From contig CAMGYJ010000006.1 of the NCBI GenBank assembly GCA_946122785.1, positions 53,278,066-53,342,065 of the forward strand: 64,000 nucleotides of DNA, given 5' to 3'. Both the position numbers and the translations under genes were made by a program. The notes beneath the pieces are model-generated. The model did not search any database. It had not been told where the DNA came from and worked only from the letters and a program-made list of their open reading frames with translations. Of the stretch, positions 12,031 to 22,878 are shown piece by piece (positions within the stretch are counted from its first letter, which is position 1; every line of letters starts with the position of its first letter). Source of the DNA: Linum tenue. Taxonomy: Eukaryota > Streptophyta > Magnoliopsida > Malpighiales > Linaceae.

Positions 12031-12599
12031 GTGATTAATAGGTTGGGTCGGTATGATCAAGGGAGTGACCATTTCGCAAGTGAAAGAAACTTTAAGTATC
12101 TTTCTGGTGTTTTTTGTTTCTTTTCCTTCTTCCCCTCTTCCCAGCCACAGAAACTTCTTTCTCGTGTCTTCTTCTTCTTCTTCATCTCTCCTCATACCAA
12201 CTCTCCTTGCCTGCCACACGAAGGAGAAAGAAAGAAAAAAGTACAGAACAACCGACCTTTCTCTTACCTTTCTCTTGAAGAGGAAGCGACAACGCAGTGC
12301 CGGCGGAGCCCCAAATTGAAAGACACTACTTTGTTAGAAGGAGATGAACGAAGGAGAAGCTGAAGCTGAAGCTGAAGAAGAAGAAATAAAAAATAAAAAG
12401 AGGTGAAGAAGACGTAAGAAGAAGGTAAAAAAGGACGATGAGGAGAAGGAAGAATCTAAAAATCTCTCTTCCATTTGAAATTTTTATTATTTTTCTTTGA
12501 TTCTCATCATTTGTTTTTCCATAATCTTCACCAGAATTTCTTTTCCCTTCCAATCTACCTCTTTCTCATTCGACGAAGAAGGCAAAATTTGTATGCTTA

Positions 12600-13885
12600 T
12601 TTAGCTGAGTTTTCTTATATTCGTTTTATGTAATCTCTTGTCTTCGCTCTCGCTTCCTCTCACTCTTGAAAAATATCTTCGCATTTCGAATAATCCGGGG
12701 AAGAAGACTCTAGCAAAGCAGAAGCGAGCAAATGAAAGTAAACACAGCTTGCTGGATCGAAATGCACTGCTTCACTTCTTTGAGTTCACGGTTTGTGGTT
12801 GTAGTTCACGGTCTTAGCGGCCGTGAACAGCCTTGGCGTCAGTGACCTCAAAATCCTCTCTGGATGCTCCATGGTTCACGGATTGTGGTTCCAGATCACG
12901 GTTCTGTAAGACCGTGAACTCCAATGGCAGACCGTGAACTGTGGCTGTCTCCTCCTCTTTGCCCGGTCTTTGCTCCTTTTCTTCCAACTTTCGACTTCGG
13001 GGTTGGTTTCACCTATTAGGATCTGAAACACACTAAAATACAAGAAATCTCGCGTAAAACCACCCCTCTTGGAGTTTAATTGCAACAAACATCAAAGAAA
13101 AATAGGGATAAAAAGTTTACAATTAGGCCCAAATCAATGCTAAATGGAACGATGCGTTTTTGCCTAAGTTCACAGGCACGTTTTCAAGACCATGTCCGAG
13201 TGGAGTATAAAAGAGGAAGAAAGATGAAATAAGAGAGGGAGAATCCTAGTTAGAGAGTGGCCATCTTCTTCAGAAATGAGGGAGAGAAACTGACGAACAA
13301 ATGAAGATGAGATTTAGGGTTTTCTCTTAAGAGTGATTTCAGTAACAAGCTAAGAAGGAAGACAAACATCACACCATGGTTATTTCTCTCCTCTTTATTG
13401 TAATCCCTAGCCTAGCTATTGAGTAGTTTTCCTTCTTACTTGGGTGTTGTGAACCCTAGCCTAGAGATGTGATAGGTTGTATGGATTGATTTTATGTGTG
13501 TGGTTTGTATTTAGTACGATGTTTGAGGTAATTTTCAGAATTCTTGAGTATTGTTCTTCATATCTCATAATTAGGTCAAGTTGACATAGGTGGAGGAAAT
13601 TCCCTTTTTGAGGCTTGAAAAAGCTAGATTGCTTGACTACTTGGGTTACCCACCTAGGGAAATTGTGGGCAAGCTTTAAACATCGATTTAGTGCCATGAA
13701 CCTATCATGATTGGTTGTTATTTCGCCATCCAGATTAGTTTCTGAGGAAGTGCTCTAAGCAGCCCTTAGTCGATTAGTCAAGAGAGCTAATTTTCTAGCT
13801 TCATTCAATATTCTTTGATAAATCGTCTAAGAGTGGGGTTTCTCCACTAGTTGCAACCTCCTCTCGCTGTATGAAAACACCTTCG
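12600..13885 (+). repeat. Type-B LTR, first part, copy A
   Basis: This LTR-like segment has a palindrome cluster (12786-12918), a TATA box TATAAAAG (13206-13213) and a leader with 'ccctagcctagctattgagtag'. It is interrupted at 13885 by the Copia element and resumes at 21780. The same family occurs uninterrupted at 6440-6890 (3' part) and, diverged, at 23650-25080. Its left boundary is approximate. Confidence 0.6.
13206..13213 (+). promoter_or_regulatory. TATA box of type-B LTR
   Basis: TATAAAAG follows the palindrome cluster of the LTR by about 290 bases. The related LTR at 23.6-25.1 kb has the same TATAAAAG at 24005-24012. Confidence 0.5.
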
Positions 13886-14796
13886 TGTAGAAAGAGGTCG
13901 AGCGCGAGACCTAAGAAGAAAATCGCGTTCTTTGATTCTGCAAAGAGGAACCCTAGAAAAATCCTAGAGTCAATTGAGAAAGATGTGAACTCAACGTAAG
14001 AAACCAAGGTTGTAAATCGAAAATAAACCGAAACTAGACAATGGGCCTGTTTGTTATAATTTAAGTTTTCGGCCCAGACAATTTATTCAGTGAGCCCAAT
14101 TCTTTGGTTTCAGACTCGGCACAACCACGAAGCAGAGGAGGCTTCTTCCTTCTAGACTCTGCTTCTGTTCGTCTTCCCTGTATCAATCACACTTCAGCAA
14201 ACAGCTAAACTGTTAAGCAATTTAGAAAACTGAACGCGATGAACACAGAGGCAATTTTTACGTGGTATCCAGGACAGGGAGAATAAGTATCCCTGTACCG
14301 ACTAATCCACGGTTGAAGGATCCCTTCTTGAGACCTTCAACGTTTCACTACCGACTTGGTTCTTCCAAGTTCTTTGTTACAACAGCACCTACAACAAAGA
14401 ACTCTCAGCCTAAGCTGGTAATTCTCCCTAACCAGACTGTATCCTCACTCAGAACTCGAGACTCAATACTCCTAGTTAGCCAAGCAATCACTCGGATCAG
14501 CTCTCTTTTTCTTAACAAGATCTCTAGCAAATTCACTGCTCTTTCTTCCTTGTTTTGCTCGAAAAAGGTGCTTCTTGACTCCAGCCTTTGTATCTTCTTA
14601 TACTCTAGCTTCCCAACGTCTCCTTGAATGGATTTTCCATTCCTGGCTGGTGAACAGAAAAGCTAAGTTGCGCCAATTTGATTTCTTTTCAAATCCCTTC
14701 GAATAACTTGTCCAGAGGCATTGACAAGCTTTCCAAATCCATTCTTTTTGCCCGTTGAGTTGCTTGAGCAGAGACATATGCGAGCTTCCTTCAACA
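13886..14796 (-). repeat. 3' LTR of the Copia element, copy A
   Basis: 911 bp, nearly identical to 20870-21779. The minus-strand TATA seen in the 5' LTR is changed here (tataagaa, around 14594). In the copy B 3' LTR (60652-61562) it is intact. Copies A and B of this LTR differ at only about three sites. Confidence 0.92.
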
Positions 14797-14806
14797 TGCT
14801 CCCCCT
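14797..14806 (-). promoter_or_regulatory. Polypurine tract of the Copia element
   Basis: The minus strand reads AGGGGGAGCA directly before the 3' LTR start. This is the expected place and composition for the plus-strand primer. Confidence 0.75.
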
Positions 14807-15061
14807 AAGCTTGTCAATGGCTCTTTCCTGCTGCTTCCTGTCTTTTATGCCTGCACACACTTAACAAACATGTAGGTGCAGCCTGTTCTCCAAGACATGA
14901 TTCAAATCCCATTCATTCAAGCAAAAATCAAATTCCATTCAGGATTTTATTCATTAAGAAAACTGAAAGACAATAGGGGGGGGGCAGCTAGTGCTGCTTT
15001 TGTTCTAGCTAACATTGGCTTAGACTCTGGGTTGGAACCTAAGTAGACTTCGAGAGTCTTA

Positions 15062-16072
15062 CTAGAAGGGGTAGTGAGGTGGCGAGTCATAGTCATAAAT
15101 GTCAGCATAGTCTTCAGGTTCTTCAACAGCTTCATCCTCCTCTCTGATGCTTGAGATACTTGTACCCCCTCTATCCTTGAGTAGCTTCAGTCGGGTGGAT
15201 AGAGAAGCTAAAGTAGTTACAGGTACCTTGCGCTTCCCTTTCAGTTCATTAGAGAAGCCAGTGAGTTCTCGATCAATCACAACCTTTGCAGCAGCCACTA
15301 AGGCCTTGGCCAAGGTAGCAGCCTCTCCCCCTGAGCCAGTGACAGGCTTTCGGGGGCCAACACTTGCATCCAGGCAAGCTAGGACATGTTGAGCCTTTAG
15401 AACATCATGAACATTACAGAGGGTGACTTTATCACGAAGGTCGATGCCCAGTTTCCTTAGCAGCTGAGTGATGAGGGGGGCTAGAGGCAGCCAGCCATCA
15501 TAGTTGTCATCACCGTACTTGACCAGATGACAGAAGACCAGAGAGGCATAGCTTATACGCTGACCAGTCCTGGCATGATAAAGGATCCAAATATCGGAGG
15601 TGTGAAGCAAGGTAGCACTTGAGAGAGATCTGGGAAGAAGGATCCTAGTGATGAAGAAGTGCAACACACGCAGGTCATCAGGTAAACGCCCTGCAGAGTG
15701 CTGATTGGGGAAGTAGCGACCAATGTCATGGACGAGAGTGCCCATGACATGACAGTAGTCAAAATTATAGTCATGGAACTGACCATCATCACCAGCTCTA
15801 AGTCCATCATGGGGCAGCCCTAGTTCACTGGCCAACAGATCTGTAGTGACAGTGATCTCAAAGTTTCCAACAGTGGTTTTGAAGGAATAGAGATCTGGCC
15901 CTGACCCTCGTTTGAGATTGACATAGAACAATCTCACAGCTTTTGGACAATAAGTATAACGCTGGTCTTCGAACAAGGATTCCCATCCCAGATTACGAAT
16001 CAGTGCAGGGATGTCCATGTCATACCGAGAAAAAGCAGAAGGTTGGATGGTGAGGATGGATAGATTGCACAA
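15062..16072 (-). CDS. Env-like ORF (putative plant transposon protein) downstream of Copia pol
   Basis: An open frame of 336 codons lies between the RNase H end and the PPT, on the same strand. It has an RLFYVNL segment followed by a DLLASELGLPHDG segment. This resembles the 'putative plant transposon protein' ORFs found in the env position of Athila and SIRE-type elements. The middle is Ala-rich and the C-terminus is strongly acidic. I see no convincing membrane segment. A frame upstream (16000-16374, with a possible start near 16170) overlaps it in another phase, so the original ORF was longer and is now frameshifted. The copy B protein (61827-62837) is identical. Function unknown; 'env-like' rests on position. 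Confidence 0.65.
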   Translation of the reverse strand: MCNLSILTIQPSAFSRYDMDIPALIRNLGWESLFEDQRYTYCPKAVRLFYVNLKRGSGPDLYSFKTTVGNFEITVTTDLLASELGLPHDGLRAGDDGQFHDYNFDYCHVMGTLVHDIGRYFPNQHSAGRLPDDLRVLHFFITRILLPRSLSSATLLHTSDIWILYHARTGQRISYASLVFCHLVKYGDDNYDGWLPLAPLITQLLRKLGIDLRDKVTLCNVHDVLKAQHVLACLDASVGPRKPVTGSGGEAATLAKALVAAAKVVIDRELTGFSNELKGKRKVPVTTLASLSTRLKLLKDRGGTSISSIREEDEAVEEPEDYADIYDYDSPPHYPF

Positions 16073-16374
16073 TCTCTGAATCGATGCACATACCTAGGGT
16101 ATTCCTTATCTTTGCGGAACACCTTGTTGGAGAAGGTAACAGCATAATGAAGTTGAGCATTGTTAACCATGATTGGATGAGTAGAGGAAAAAAATGTGTA
16201 TTTCGAAAGAGAATGGTTAGTGACTAGAAGGATGAGAGGTCTGAGGAACTTATAGAAGTGAGAAGATGAGACAAGGTAAGTTCCAGAGGAGTTAAAATCC
16301 ATTAGCAAGTTAGATAAGGAAGGAGTATCAATTAGGGATGAGAAGAGGCAAGTAATGATGCTCCTAGTAATCAC
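16000..16374 (-). pseudogene. Upstream, out-of-frame part of the env-like ORF
   Basis: A 124-codon frame directly upstream of the 336-codon ORF, overlapping it by about 70 bases in another phase. It contains MVNNAQLHYAVTFSNKVFRK, which looks like the N-terminal part of the same protein. A frameshift near 16060-16090 separates the two; the same break is in copy B, so it predates the duplication. Confidence 0.45.
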
Positions 16375-16423
16375 CTAGATCCCGAGGAGAAAATAGTCCT
16401 AATTCACGCCTGATATGTAGAAA

Positions 16424-16780
16424 CTAATCAACTGGTAAGGGTTTAGTGAAGATATCGGCCCATTGACAGTCTGTCCTAATGAAATCTAGATGTATCTTAC
16501 CATCTTGGACTAAGTCTCGAATAAAATGATATCGAACTTCAATGTGCTTTGTTCGAGAGTGTTGGACAGGGTTTTTTGACATGTTTATATCACTAGTATT
16601 GTCACAAAAGATAGGTAAAGATCCTAAGGAGATTCCATAATCAAGTAATTGATACTTGAGCCAGAGAACTTGAGTGCAGCAGAAACCAGCTGCCACATAC
16701 TCTGCTTCAGCAGTAGAGAGGGCTATAGAGTTCTTTTTTTGCTGAACCAAGAAATGAGGGAGGATCCAAGAAAATGACAA
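16424..16780 (-). CDS. Copia RNase H, C-terminal part
   Basis: 118 codons with STAEAEYVA and the [17 protein letters not shown] segment, typical of the end of Copia RNase H, closing at TKPLP. It is out of frame with the RT frame (16723-18060) by a shift at a run of T near 16732-16739. The same shift is in copy B. Confidence 0.85.
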   Translation of the reverse strand: MSFSWILPHFLVQQKKNSIALSTAEAEYVAAGFCCTQVLWLKYQLLDYGISLGSLPIFCDNTSDINMSKNPVQHSRTKHIEVRYHFIRDLVQDGKIHLDFIRTDCQWADIFTKPLPVD

Positions 16781-18060
16781 GCACCAGAGGTGCTTTTTCG
16801 ATCAACTATACAGCCTGCATAGTCTGAGTCTGTGTAACTATTGAGATCTAAACTTGAATGTCTGGAATACCACAGACCTAAGTCAGGGGTACCAGCCAAG
16901 TATCGAAAAATTCTTTTGACAGTAGACAAGTGACTATTTTTGGGCTGACTCTGAAAGCGTGCACAAACACACACGTTGTACATTATATCAGGACGGCTAG
17001 TTGTTAAGTATAAGAGTGATCCTATCATTCCTCTATACAGCTTATGATCTATGTCAATGCCAATTTCATCCTTAGAGAGTTTAGTGGTGGAACCCATGGG
17101 TGTAGAAGCTGATTTAAGTTTCTCGTAGTTAAAACGTTTGAGCATGTTATGAAGATATTTACTTTGATTTATGAAGGTGCCTGAAGAGGTTTGTTTAACT
17201 TGCAGTCCAAGGAAGAAGTTTAGTTCACCCATAAGGCTCATTTCAAATGCACTCTTCATAGTGTTTTCATAAGCAGTACACAGTTTAGGACAAGTAGACC
17301 CAAAGATGATATCATCTACATAGACTTGTAGTAGCAGAATGTGACCTCCTGAGGTTTTAATAAACAGAGTTTTGTCTACCTTCCCTCTGTGAAACCCATC
17401 ATCTAATAAGAATTGACTCAATTTATCATACCAGGCTCTAGGAGCCTGTTTAAGACCATATAAAGCTTTGTTGAGTTTGTAAACATAGTCTGGGTGTTCT
17501 GGATTTTCAAAACCAGGGGGTTGAGATACATATACTTCCTCTTTTAGATCACCATAAAAGGCACTTTTGACATCCATTTGAAATAGTTTGAATCCTTTTG
17601 CTGCTGCAAAAGCACATAGTAGCCTTATGGCTTCTAATCTAGCAACAGGTGCAAATGTTTCTTCAAAATCTATCCCCTCTTCTTGATTGTACCATTGAGC
17701 TACTAAACGAGCTTTATTTTTCATTATTATGTCAACTTCATCAGTTTTATTCTTATACACCCATTTAGTTCTAATTATAGTTCTGTTTTCAGGTTTGGGA
17801 ACTAGATCCCAAACTCTGGTTCTCTCAAACTGATTCATTTCCTCATGCATAGCAGCTGTCCAAAATTCATCTTCAAGTGCTTCACTTATGTTTCTAGGAA
17901 GAATTTGAGAAATAAAAGCAGTATGTTCTGGATAAGACTTGGAACGAGTTACCATACCTTGATTCAAGTCACCAATGATCTGAGAGGGGGGATGCCTCTT
18001 CTGTATATGTGGAGGTGCTTCTGGTCTGTCCACTACTGTTTCCTCAGCACTTGGTTGCAT
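16723..18060 (-). CDS. Copia reverse transcriptase and RNase H start
   Basis: A 445-codon frame. The RT palm is at about residues 80-330, with QMDVKSAF (Asp163) and the catalytic YVDD at 247-250. It ends with the RNase H opening [10 protein letters not shown] and KSTSG. It would copy the element RNA in the cytoplasm. Both catalytic motifs are intact, but the frame is separated from integrase (18033-19106) and from the end of RNase H by frameshifts. Confidence 0.93.
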   Translation of the reverse strand: MQPSAEETVVDRPEAPPHIQKRHPPSQIIGDLNQGMVTRSKSYPEHTAFISQILPRNISEALEDEFWTAAMHEEMNQFERTRVWDLVPKPENRTIIRTKWVYKNKTDEVDIIMKNKARLVAQWYNQEEGIDFEETFAPVARLEAIRLLCAFAAAKGFKLFQMDVKSAFYGDLKEEVYVSQPPGFENPEHPDYVYKLNKALYGLKQAPRAWYDKLSQFLLDDGFHRGKVDKTLFIKTSGGHILLLQVYVDDIIFGSTCPKLCTAYENTMKSAFEMSLMGELNFFLGLQVKQTSSGTFINQSKYLHNMLKRFNYEKLKSASTPMGSTTKLSKDEIGIDIDHKLYRGMIGSLLYLTTSRPDIMYNVCVCARFQSQPKNSHLSTVKRIFRYLAGTPDLGLWYSRHSSLDLNSYTDSDYAGCIVDRKSTSGACHFLGSSLISWFSKKRTL

Positions 18061-19106
18061 CTCTGTACTTGTAGCTCCAGAGATTTGACTAGATTACTAC
18101 CGAGTCCAAAATCATCATCATCCTCTATAGTCTCTGCATTCTTACTCACAGACTCATCAAATATAACATTAATGGACTCTTCTACCTTGAGAGTCCTCTT
18201 ATTAAATACCCTATAAGCCCTACTGTTTGTAGAATAGCCAAGGAAAATTGATTCATCTGACTTGGAATCAAATTTTCCTAGCAAATCCTTGGTATTTAGG
18301 ATATAGCACTTACAACCAAAGGGAAGAAAATATCCCAGATTTGGTTTTCGATTTTTCCAAAGCTCATAGGGAGTCTTGTTAAGTTTTGAACGAATTAGAG
18401 CCCTGTTAACCACATAACATGTTGTGTTGATGGCTTCAGCCCAGAATTTCTTTGAAACTCCATAATCATTCAGCATGGTTCTTCCAATTTCAATAAGAGT
18501 TCTATTCTTTCTCTCAACTACACCGTTTTGCTGAGGAGTTCTAGGAACTGAGAAATTGTGAAGAATTCCAAGTGAGGTACAGAAGTCTTCAAAATTTTCA
18601 GATTCGAATTCACCACCATGATCACTTCGTATATTGATTATCTTGGACTGTTTCTCATTTTCGACTTGTTTTACAAAGTTTTTGAATTTTAGAAGAGCTT
18701 CATCTTTACTAGAGAGGAATAATACCCAAGTGAATCTAGAGTAGTCATCAACGATAACAAAGGCATAGTATGTCCCTCCTAAGCTCTTAATGTTACTTGG
18801 ACCAAAAAGATCCAAATGTAGAAGCTCAAGAGGTCTGTTGGTGGAAAGAATTTGTTTGGTTTTGAAAGAGGATCGAGTATGTTTTCCTTTTGTACATGCC
18901 TTGCAGAAAAACTCCTTTTTACTATGAATTTTTGGAACACCTCTGACCAGTTCCAAGTTGACTAGTTTAGATAAAATTCCTACACTAATGTGACCAAGCC
19001 TTCGATGCCATTCAAGTTGGTCATCCTTGTCGACTGATATCAAACAGGATTCATTAAAGGTCTTTTTGTCATTTAAGTCGACAAAAAATAATTTCCCTCT
19101 TCTCAT
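18033..19106 (-). CDS. Copia integrase
   Basis: A 357-codon frame. The zinc-binding domain has His34, His39, Cys68 and Cys71 ([14 protein letters not shown]). The core has the DDE triad Asp99, Asp162 and Glu198 ([25 protein letters not shown]). The C-terminal [16 protein letters not shown] segment is typical of Copia. The catalytic residues are present. The N-terminus is open only from the middle of the polyprotein because of upstream damage. Confidence 0.93.
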   Translation of the reverse strand: MRRGKLFFVDLNDKKTFNESCLISVDKDDQLEWHRRLGHISVGILSKLVNLELVRGVPKIHSKKEFFCKACTKGKHTRSSFKTKQILSTNRPLELLHLDLFGPSNIKSLGGTYYAFVIVDDYSRFTWVLFLSSKDEALLKFKNFVKQVENEKQSKIINIRSDHGGEFESENFEDFCTSLGILHNFSVPRTPQQNGVVERKNRTLIEIGRTMLNDYGVSKKFWAEAINTTCYVVNRALIRSKLNKTPYELWKNRKPNLGYFLPFGCKCYILNTKDLLGKFDSKSDESIFLGYSTNSRAYRVFNKRTLKVEESINVIFDESVSKNAETIEDDDDFGLGSNLVKSLELQVQRCNQVLRKQ

Positions 19107-19618
19107 ACCAGTAAACAGAATCTTCTTAGTTAAGATGTTTTCAACAGTGCATCCATTTGGTTAAAAAATGACTCTGTTTTCATTCTTACATAGTTGGCTT
19201 ATAGATAGTAAATTATGTTTTAAGTCTTTTACAAACATAAGATTACTTATAGAGGGTGAATTACCTATGGTTCCTTTACCTAGAATTTCAGTACTATAAT
19301 TATCACTAAAAAAAGACTTTACCTTTCTTTCTAAGTGTCAGATCAGTGAATAACTTTACCTTTACTTTTTATCTGCAGTTACTTATATGATGCCCTAGCT
19401 TGTGGCAGTAATAACATTCCATTGTTTTCCTATTCCCAGACTTAAGGTTTAGATTCCTAGCTCCCAATTTGTTTCTTTCTAAGATTTTTACCCTGTCTTC
19501 AGAGGCAGCAAGTTTAGTCTCGAGAGCTGCATTCTCATCTAGGACATTTTTTAAGTCATCTTCAAGCTTCTGTTTTTCAATTTTAAGAGTTTCATAGTTA
19601 GACAGAAGGGTTTCGAAT
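19107..19618 (-). pseudogene. Copia gag end and protease remnant
   Basis: Translated in pieces, this gives a coiled-coil segment (about 19480-19615), a second zinc knuckle CYYCHKLGHHISNC (about 19375-19415), then directly a late-protease segment with GTIGN and LKHNLLSISQLC. The aspartic protease active site (the D-S-G region expected between the knuckle and this segment) is absent. A deletion near 19345-19375 has removed it, and stops are present. The element cannot process its own polyprotein. Confidence 0.65.
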
Positions 19619-20836
19619 TCAGCTTTTATTTTGATGTGTTTTTTGTTTTACGTTAGCAAACTCTTGTTGAATATCTCGTATTGTATCTAACATTTGATCA
19701 TCTTCACAAAAGGAATCCGAGTAATAGGACTTTACCTGATTGATGTCATCGTCCTCTGATTCTTCACCAATGGCCATGTATGCCTCTTGTCTGCATACTT
19801 CCTCTTCATCTTCTTCACTACCACTCCAGGTTGCAGCATAGGCTTTCATGGTCAAGGGACAATCAGGTTTTATGTGTCCTGATCTCCCACACTTGTAGCA
19901 ATTTGGTTGTGGTTGACCTTTCTTGTTGCTTCCTTCTCTTCTATTTCTGTACCCAAACCGATTTCTTTCCTTTTGATCCCTACTGTCCTCTATCTTGCTA
20001 GGTGAGTTTCCTTTCCTTTTGTCTCTGCGCATCTGTAGCAATCTGGCTACTTGCTTGCTCAGCAATGCCAACTCGTCATCTTCCATGTCTTCTAAGCCAT
20101 CCAAGTCTTCTTCAAATGATGAGACCTTAAGTGTTATGTTCCGCTTTTCTTTCTTTGGCTCATCTATCTCTTCTCTCCTTAGCTTTTCTTCATGAGTTAT
20201 CAACGAACCTATCAGCTCATCCAAACTGAGTCTGGTAAGATCTTTTGACTCCTCAATAGCCGTGACTTTTGGAGTCCATCGTTTTGGCAATGCCCAGAGT
20301 ACTTTTCGCACGAGATCAGCACTTGGATATTCGACTTCCAAGTTTCTCAGACTGTTGACGATTGTAGTGAATCGATCATTCATCTCCTTGATCGATTCCT
20401 CAGGCTTCATGACGAAGGATTCAAAATCCAGTTTAAGACTGTTGATTCTGGAAATCTTGACATGAGATGTTCCTTCATGAGCGATCTGCAGCTTATCCCA
20501 AATCTCCTTGGCTGTCTTGCATCCCGTGACCCTGTGATATTCTTCGGGGCCGAATGCACAGTACATTAGGTTGGTTGCCTTCGAGTTCAACTGGAAATTT
20601 TTCTTGTCGTCTTCAGTCCACTTCCCTCGAGCTTCCTTGACTTCTAAAGGCCCGTCCATTACGATATCCCAGAGATCTGGATCAGTGGAGCAGATGAATA
20701 ACTCCATTCTATTTCTCCAGTACCCGTAGTGTACTCCTTCAAATCGAGGCGGTCGTGTTTGTGTGAGAAACCATCGGCCATGTAGATCCCCATACCCGTC
20801 GCAGAGCTCGAACTCATCTTCTCTGAAGGATTTCAT
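19619..20836 (-). CDS. Copia gag
   Basis: A 405-codon frame starting 33 bases inside the 5' LTR boundary. It has a UBN2-type capsid domain (about residues 35-225) and a CCHC zinc knuckle (Cys313, Cys316, His321, Cys326). It also has acidic linkers. The frame ends at a frameshift near 19640; the continuation in another phase is a coiled coil and a second knuckle, so the original gag was longer. Long gags of this sort fit SIRE-type elements. Confidence 0.9.
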   Translation of the reverse strand: MKSFREDEFELCDGYGDLHGRWFLTQTRPPRFEGVHYGYWRNRMELFICSTDPDLWDIVMDGPLEVKEARGKWTEDDKKNFQLNSKATNLMYCAFGPEEYHRVTGCKTAKEIWDKLQIAHEGTSHVKISRINSLKLDFESFVMKPEESIKEMNDRFTTIVNSLRNLEVEYPSADLVRKVLWALPKRWTPKVTAIEESKDLTRLSLDELIGSLITHEEKLRREEIDEPKKEKRNITLKVSSFEEDLDGLEDMEDDELALLSKQVARLLQMRRDKRKGNSPSKIEDSRDQKERNRFGYRNRREGSNKKGQPQPNCYKCGRSGHIKPDCPLTMKAYAATWSGSEEDEEEVCRQEAYMAIGEESEDDDINQVKSYYSDSFCEDDQMLDTIRDIQQEFANVKQKTHQNKS

Positions 20837-20855
20837 GCCTTGATTTCGGAGCCGG

Positions 20856-20867
20856 GCTCTGACACCA
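20856..20867 (-). promoter_or_regulatory. tRNA-Met primer binding site (Copia)
   Basis: The minus strand reads TGGTGTCAGAGC, two bases from the 5' LTR. It differs by one base from the usual initiator tRNA-Met primer site TGGTATCAGAGC. Confidence 0.85.
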
Positions 20868-20869
20868 CG

Positions 20870-21779
20870 TGTAGAAAGAGGTCGAGCGCGAGACCTAAGA
20901 AGAAAATCGCGTTCTTTGATTCTGCAAAGAGGAACCCTAGAAAAATCCTAGAGTCAATTGAGAAAGATGTGAACTCAACGTAAGAAACCAAGGTTGTAAA
21001 TCGAAAATAAACCGAAACCAGACAATGGGCCTGTTTGTTATAATTTAAGTTTTCGGCCCAGACAATTTATTCAGTGAGCCCAATTCTTTGGTTTCAGACT
21101 CAGCACAACCACGAAGCAGAGGAGGCTTCTTCCTTCCAGACTCTGCTTCTATTCGTCTTCCCTGTATCAATCACACTTAAGCAAACAGCTAAACTGTTAA
21201 GCAATTTAGAAAACTGAACGCGATGAACACAGAGGCAATTTTTACTTGGTATCCGGGAAAGGGAGAATAAGTATCCCTGTACCGACTAATCCACTATTGA
21301 AGGATCCCTTCTTGAGACCTTCAACGTTTCACTACCGACTTGGTTCTTCCAAGTTCTTTGTTACAACAGCACCTACAACAAAGAACTCTCAGCCTAAGCT
21401 GGGAATTCTCCCTAACGAGACTGTATCCTCACTCAGAACTCGAGACTCAATACTCCTAGTTACCCAAGCAATCACTCGGATCAGCTCTCTTTTTCTTAAC
21501 AAGATCTCTAGCAAATTCACTGCTCTTTCTTCCTTGTTTTGCTCGAAAAAGGTGCTTCTTGACTCCAGCCTTTGTATCTTTTTATACTCTAGCTTCCCAA
21601 CGTCTCCTTGAATGGATTTTCATTCCTGGCTTGTGAACAGAAAAGGTAAGTTGCGCCAATTTGATTTCTTTTCAAATCCCTTCGAATAACTTGTCCAGAG
21701 GCATTGACAAGCTTTCCAAATCCATTCTTTTTGCCCGTTGAGTTGCTTGAGCAGAGACATATGCGAGCTTCCTTCAACA
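20870..21779 (-). repeat. 5' LTR of the Copia element
   Basis: 910 bp. A TATAAAAA box on the minus strand (21579-21586), about 195 bases into the LTR, is the likely promoter of the element. Compared with the 3' LTR there are about 16 substitutions and a 1-bp gap. Confidence 0.93.
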
Positions 21780-22035
21780 CTTCCCAAATTAGCATTCCTT
21801 TTGGTCAATCTTGATACAAGGGTAGGGGGAGCAATACCCGAGTGAATTCTTTTCATATTGAAACCACCTCAATTTACTTTCTTTCCTTATTTACAACTGT
21901 TTAGCTTTTAAATCCAAATCGTTAGCTAGATAACAATTTAAGCGATTGAAGTAGGAGTACATGGGACACCTCGGGTTAACAATTAAAACGCTGACCCTAT
22001 ACTAAACCCTTCTAGAGTTTGCACTTGGGAGTTAG
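21780..22035 (+). repeat. Type-B LTR, second part
   Basis: This continues the LTR interrupted at 13885. The joined sequence matches 6700-6890, including 'agcattcctttyggtcaat' and 'ttgacaattaaaacgct'. Confidence 0.7.
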
Positions 22036-22089
22036 TCGGTATTTACCTGTGCAGTTAGGAACGAGTCAGCTTGCTCCTGACTGCGATCT

Positions 22090-22806
22090 CTCATTTTTGG
22101 CATAGTGAAAAGAAACTTCCATGGATGGAAGTGGTTGCATCATGAACAAATTTGTTCAAACACCACCATAAGCATCATTCAAACCAGTGATAAAACGATC
22201 ACAAACTCATCTCCCTATACTTCTTAACTGTGGTCTCAGTAATACAGGGAATATCTAGGTTTCGTGCTTGAACCCCACACTCACAATTAGGTATAGGAAG
22301 AACTTGTTCAAGTTCTTCCAGAAACCCTTTATCTTATAGTAATATTGATTAATAGACTTGTTAGCTTGCTTCAGGGTGTAAAGGGTTGTCTGCAGATCTG
22401 TGATTCTAATGTTGTGTGCCTGTCCAAAACGTTGCCTGAGATCCTCCCAAAGAAGCCTAGCATTATCTTGTGAAGAGACACTGTCAACAAGACTTGGATC
22501 TAGGGAACCCAGAATCATGAAGTAAATAGCTGTGTTGCTTTGTTCCCAGGCGACATGGTCATTTGCAGAAGGATCTGGAGCTGAGATAGACCCAATGATG
22601 AAACCTAGCTTGTTCTTACTTTTGAGAGCAACACAAACAGTTCTGCTCCATAGATTGTAGTTTGTCGTCCCTGTGAGCTTGATTGGAAACACCAAAGACT
22701 CATTTGGGTTGATATAATAAGGATTGGTAACGGTGCTTACAGCATTAATCACACCAGAAGTAGTAGAAGTAGTAGAAGAAGAAGTTGGAGAAGAATTAGT
22801 AGCCAT
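22090..22806 (-). pseudogene. Second Copia gag, N-terminal part
   Basis: Starting at the ATG at 22806, the translation has a Ser/Thr-rich start, then LTGTTNYNLWSRTVCVALKSKN and a UBN2-type gag through KSINQYYYKIKG. It breaks by frameshift near 22255. A further piece, FITGLNDAYGGVRTNL, is readable at about 22130-22200. It ends where type-B LTR sequence begins. It differs from the gag of the 13.9-21.8 kb element and has its own primer site to the right. Nothing downstream of gag remains. Confidence 0.8.
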
Positions 22807-22878
22807 TGTGATCAAATGCTACTTAGAATCAAGAATGAGTGAATGGTGTTGGCACAGAAACCCAAGAGACCTGAACCA

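Larger units (their letters stand above)
13886..21779 (-). mobile_element. Ty1/Copia LTR retrotransposon, nested, with env-like ORF
   Basis: This is a 7.9-kb element on the minus strand. Its LTRs are 20870-21779 (5') and 13886-14796 (3'), both starting TG and ending CA on the plus strand. The target duplication is CTTCG/CTTCC, one base apart from perfect. The related empty site at 6707-6711 reads CTTCC. Inside, in order on the minus strand, are the primer site, gag, coiled coil and second zinc knuckle, remnant protease, integrase, RT, RNase H, env-like ORF and PPT. By eye the two LTRs differ at about 16 sites plus one 1-bp indel. Several frameshifts and loss of the protease active site make it non-autonomous. 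An env-like ORF after pol suggests the SIRE (Sirevirus) lineage. Confidence 0.92.

Noticed and set aside
12019..12363. Phe/Ser-rich frames on both strands near 12.0-12.5 kb
   Set aside because: They arise from CT- and GA-rich low-complexity DNA, and several overlapping frames compete with no homology.
14262..14627. 121-codon + strand frame (repeated at 21246 and 61028) as a gene
   Set aside because: It lies wholly inside the Copia LTR, antisense to the element, and has no recognisable domain; its conservation is only that of the LTR.
15147..15392. 81-codon + strand frame as a gene
   Set aside because: It is a shadow on the opposite strand of the env-like ORF.
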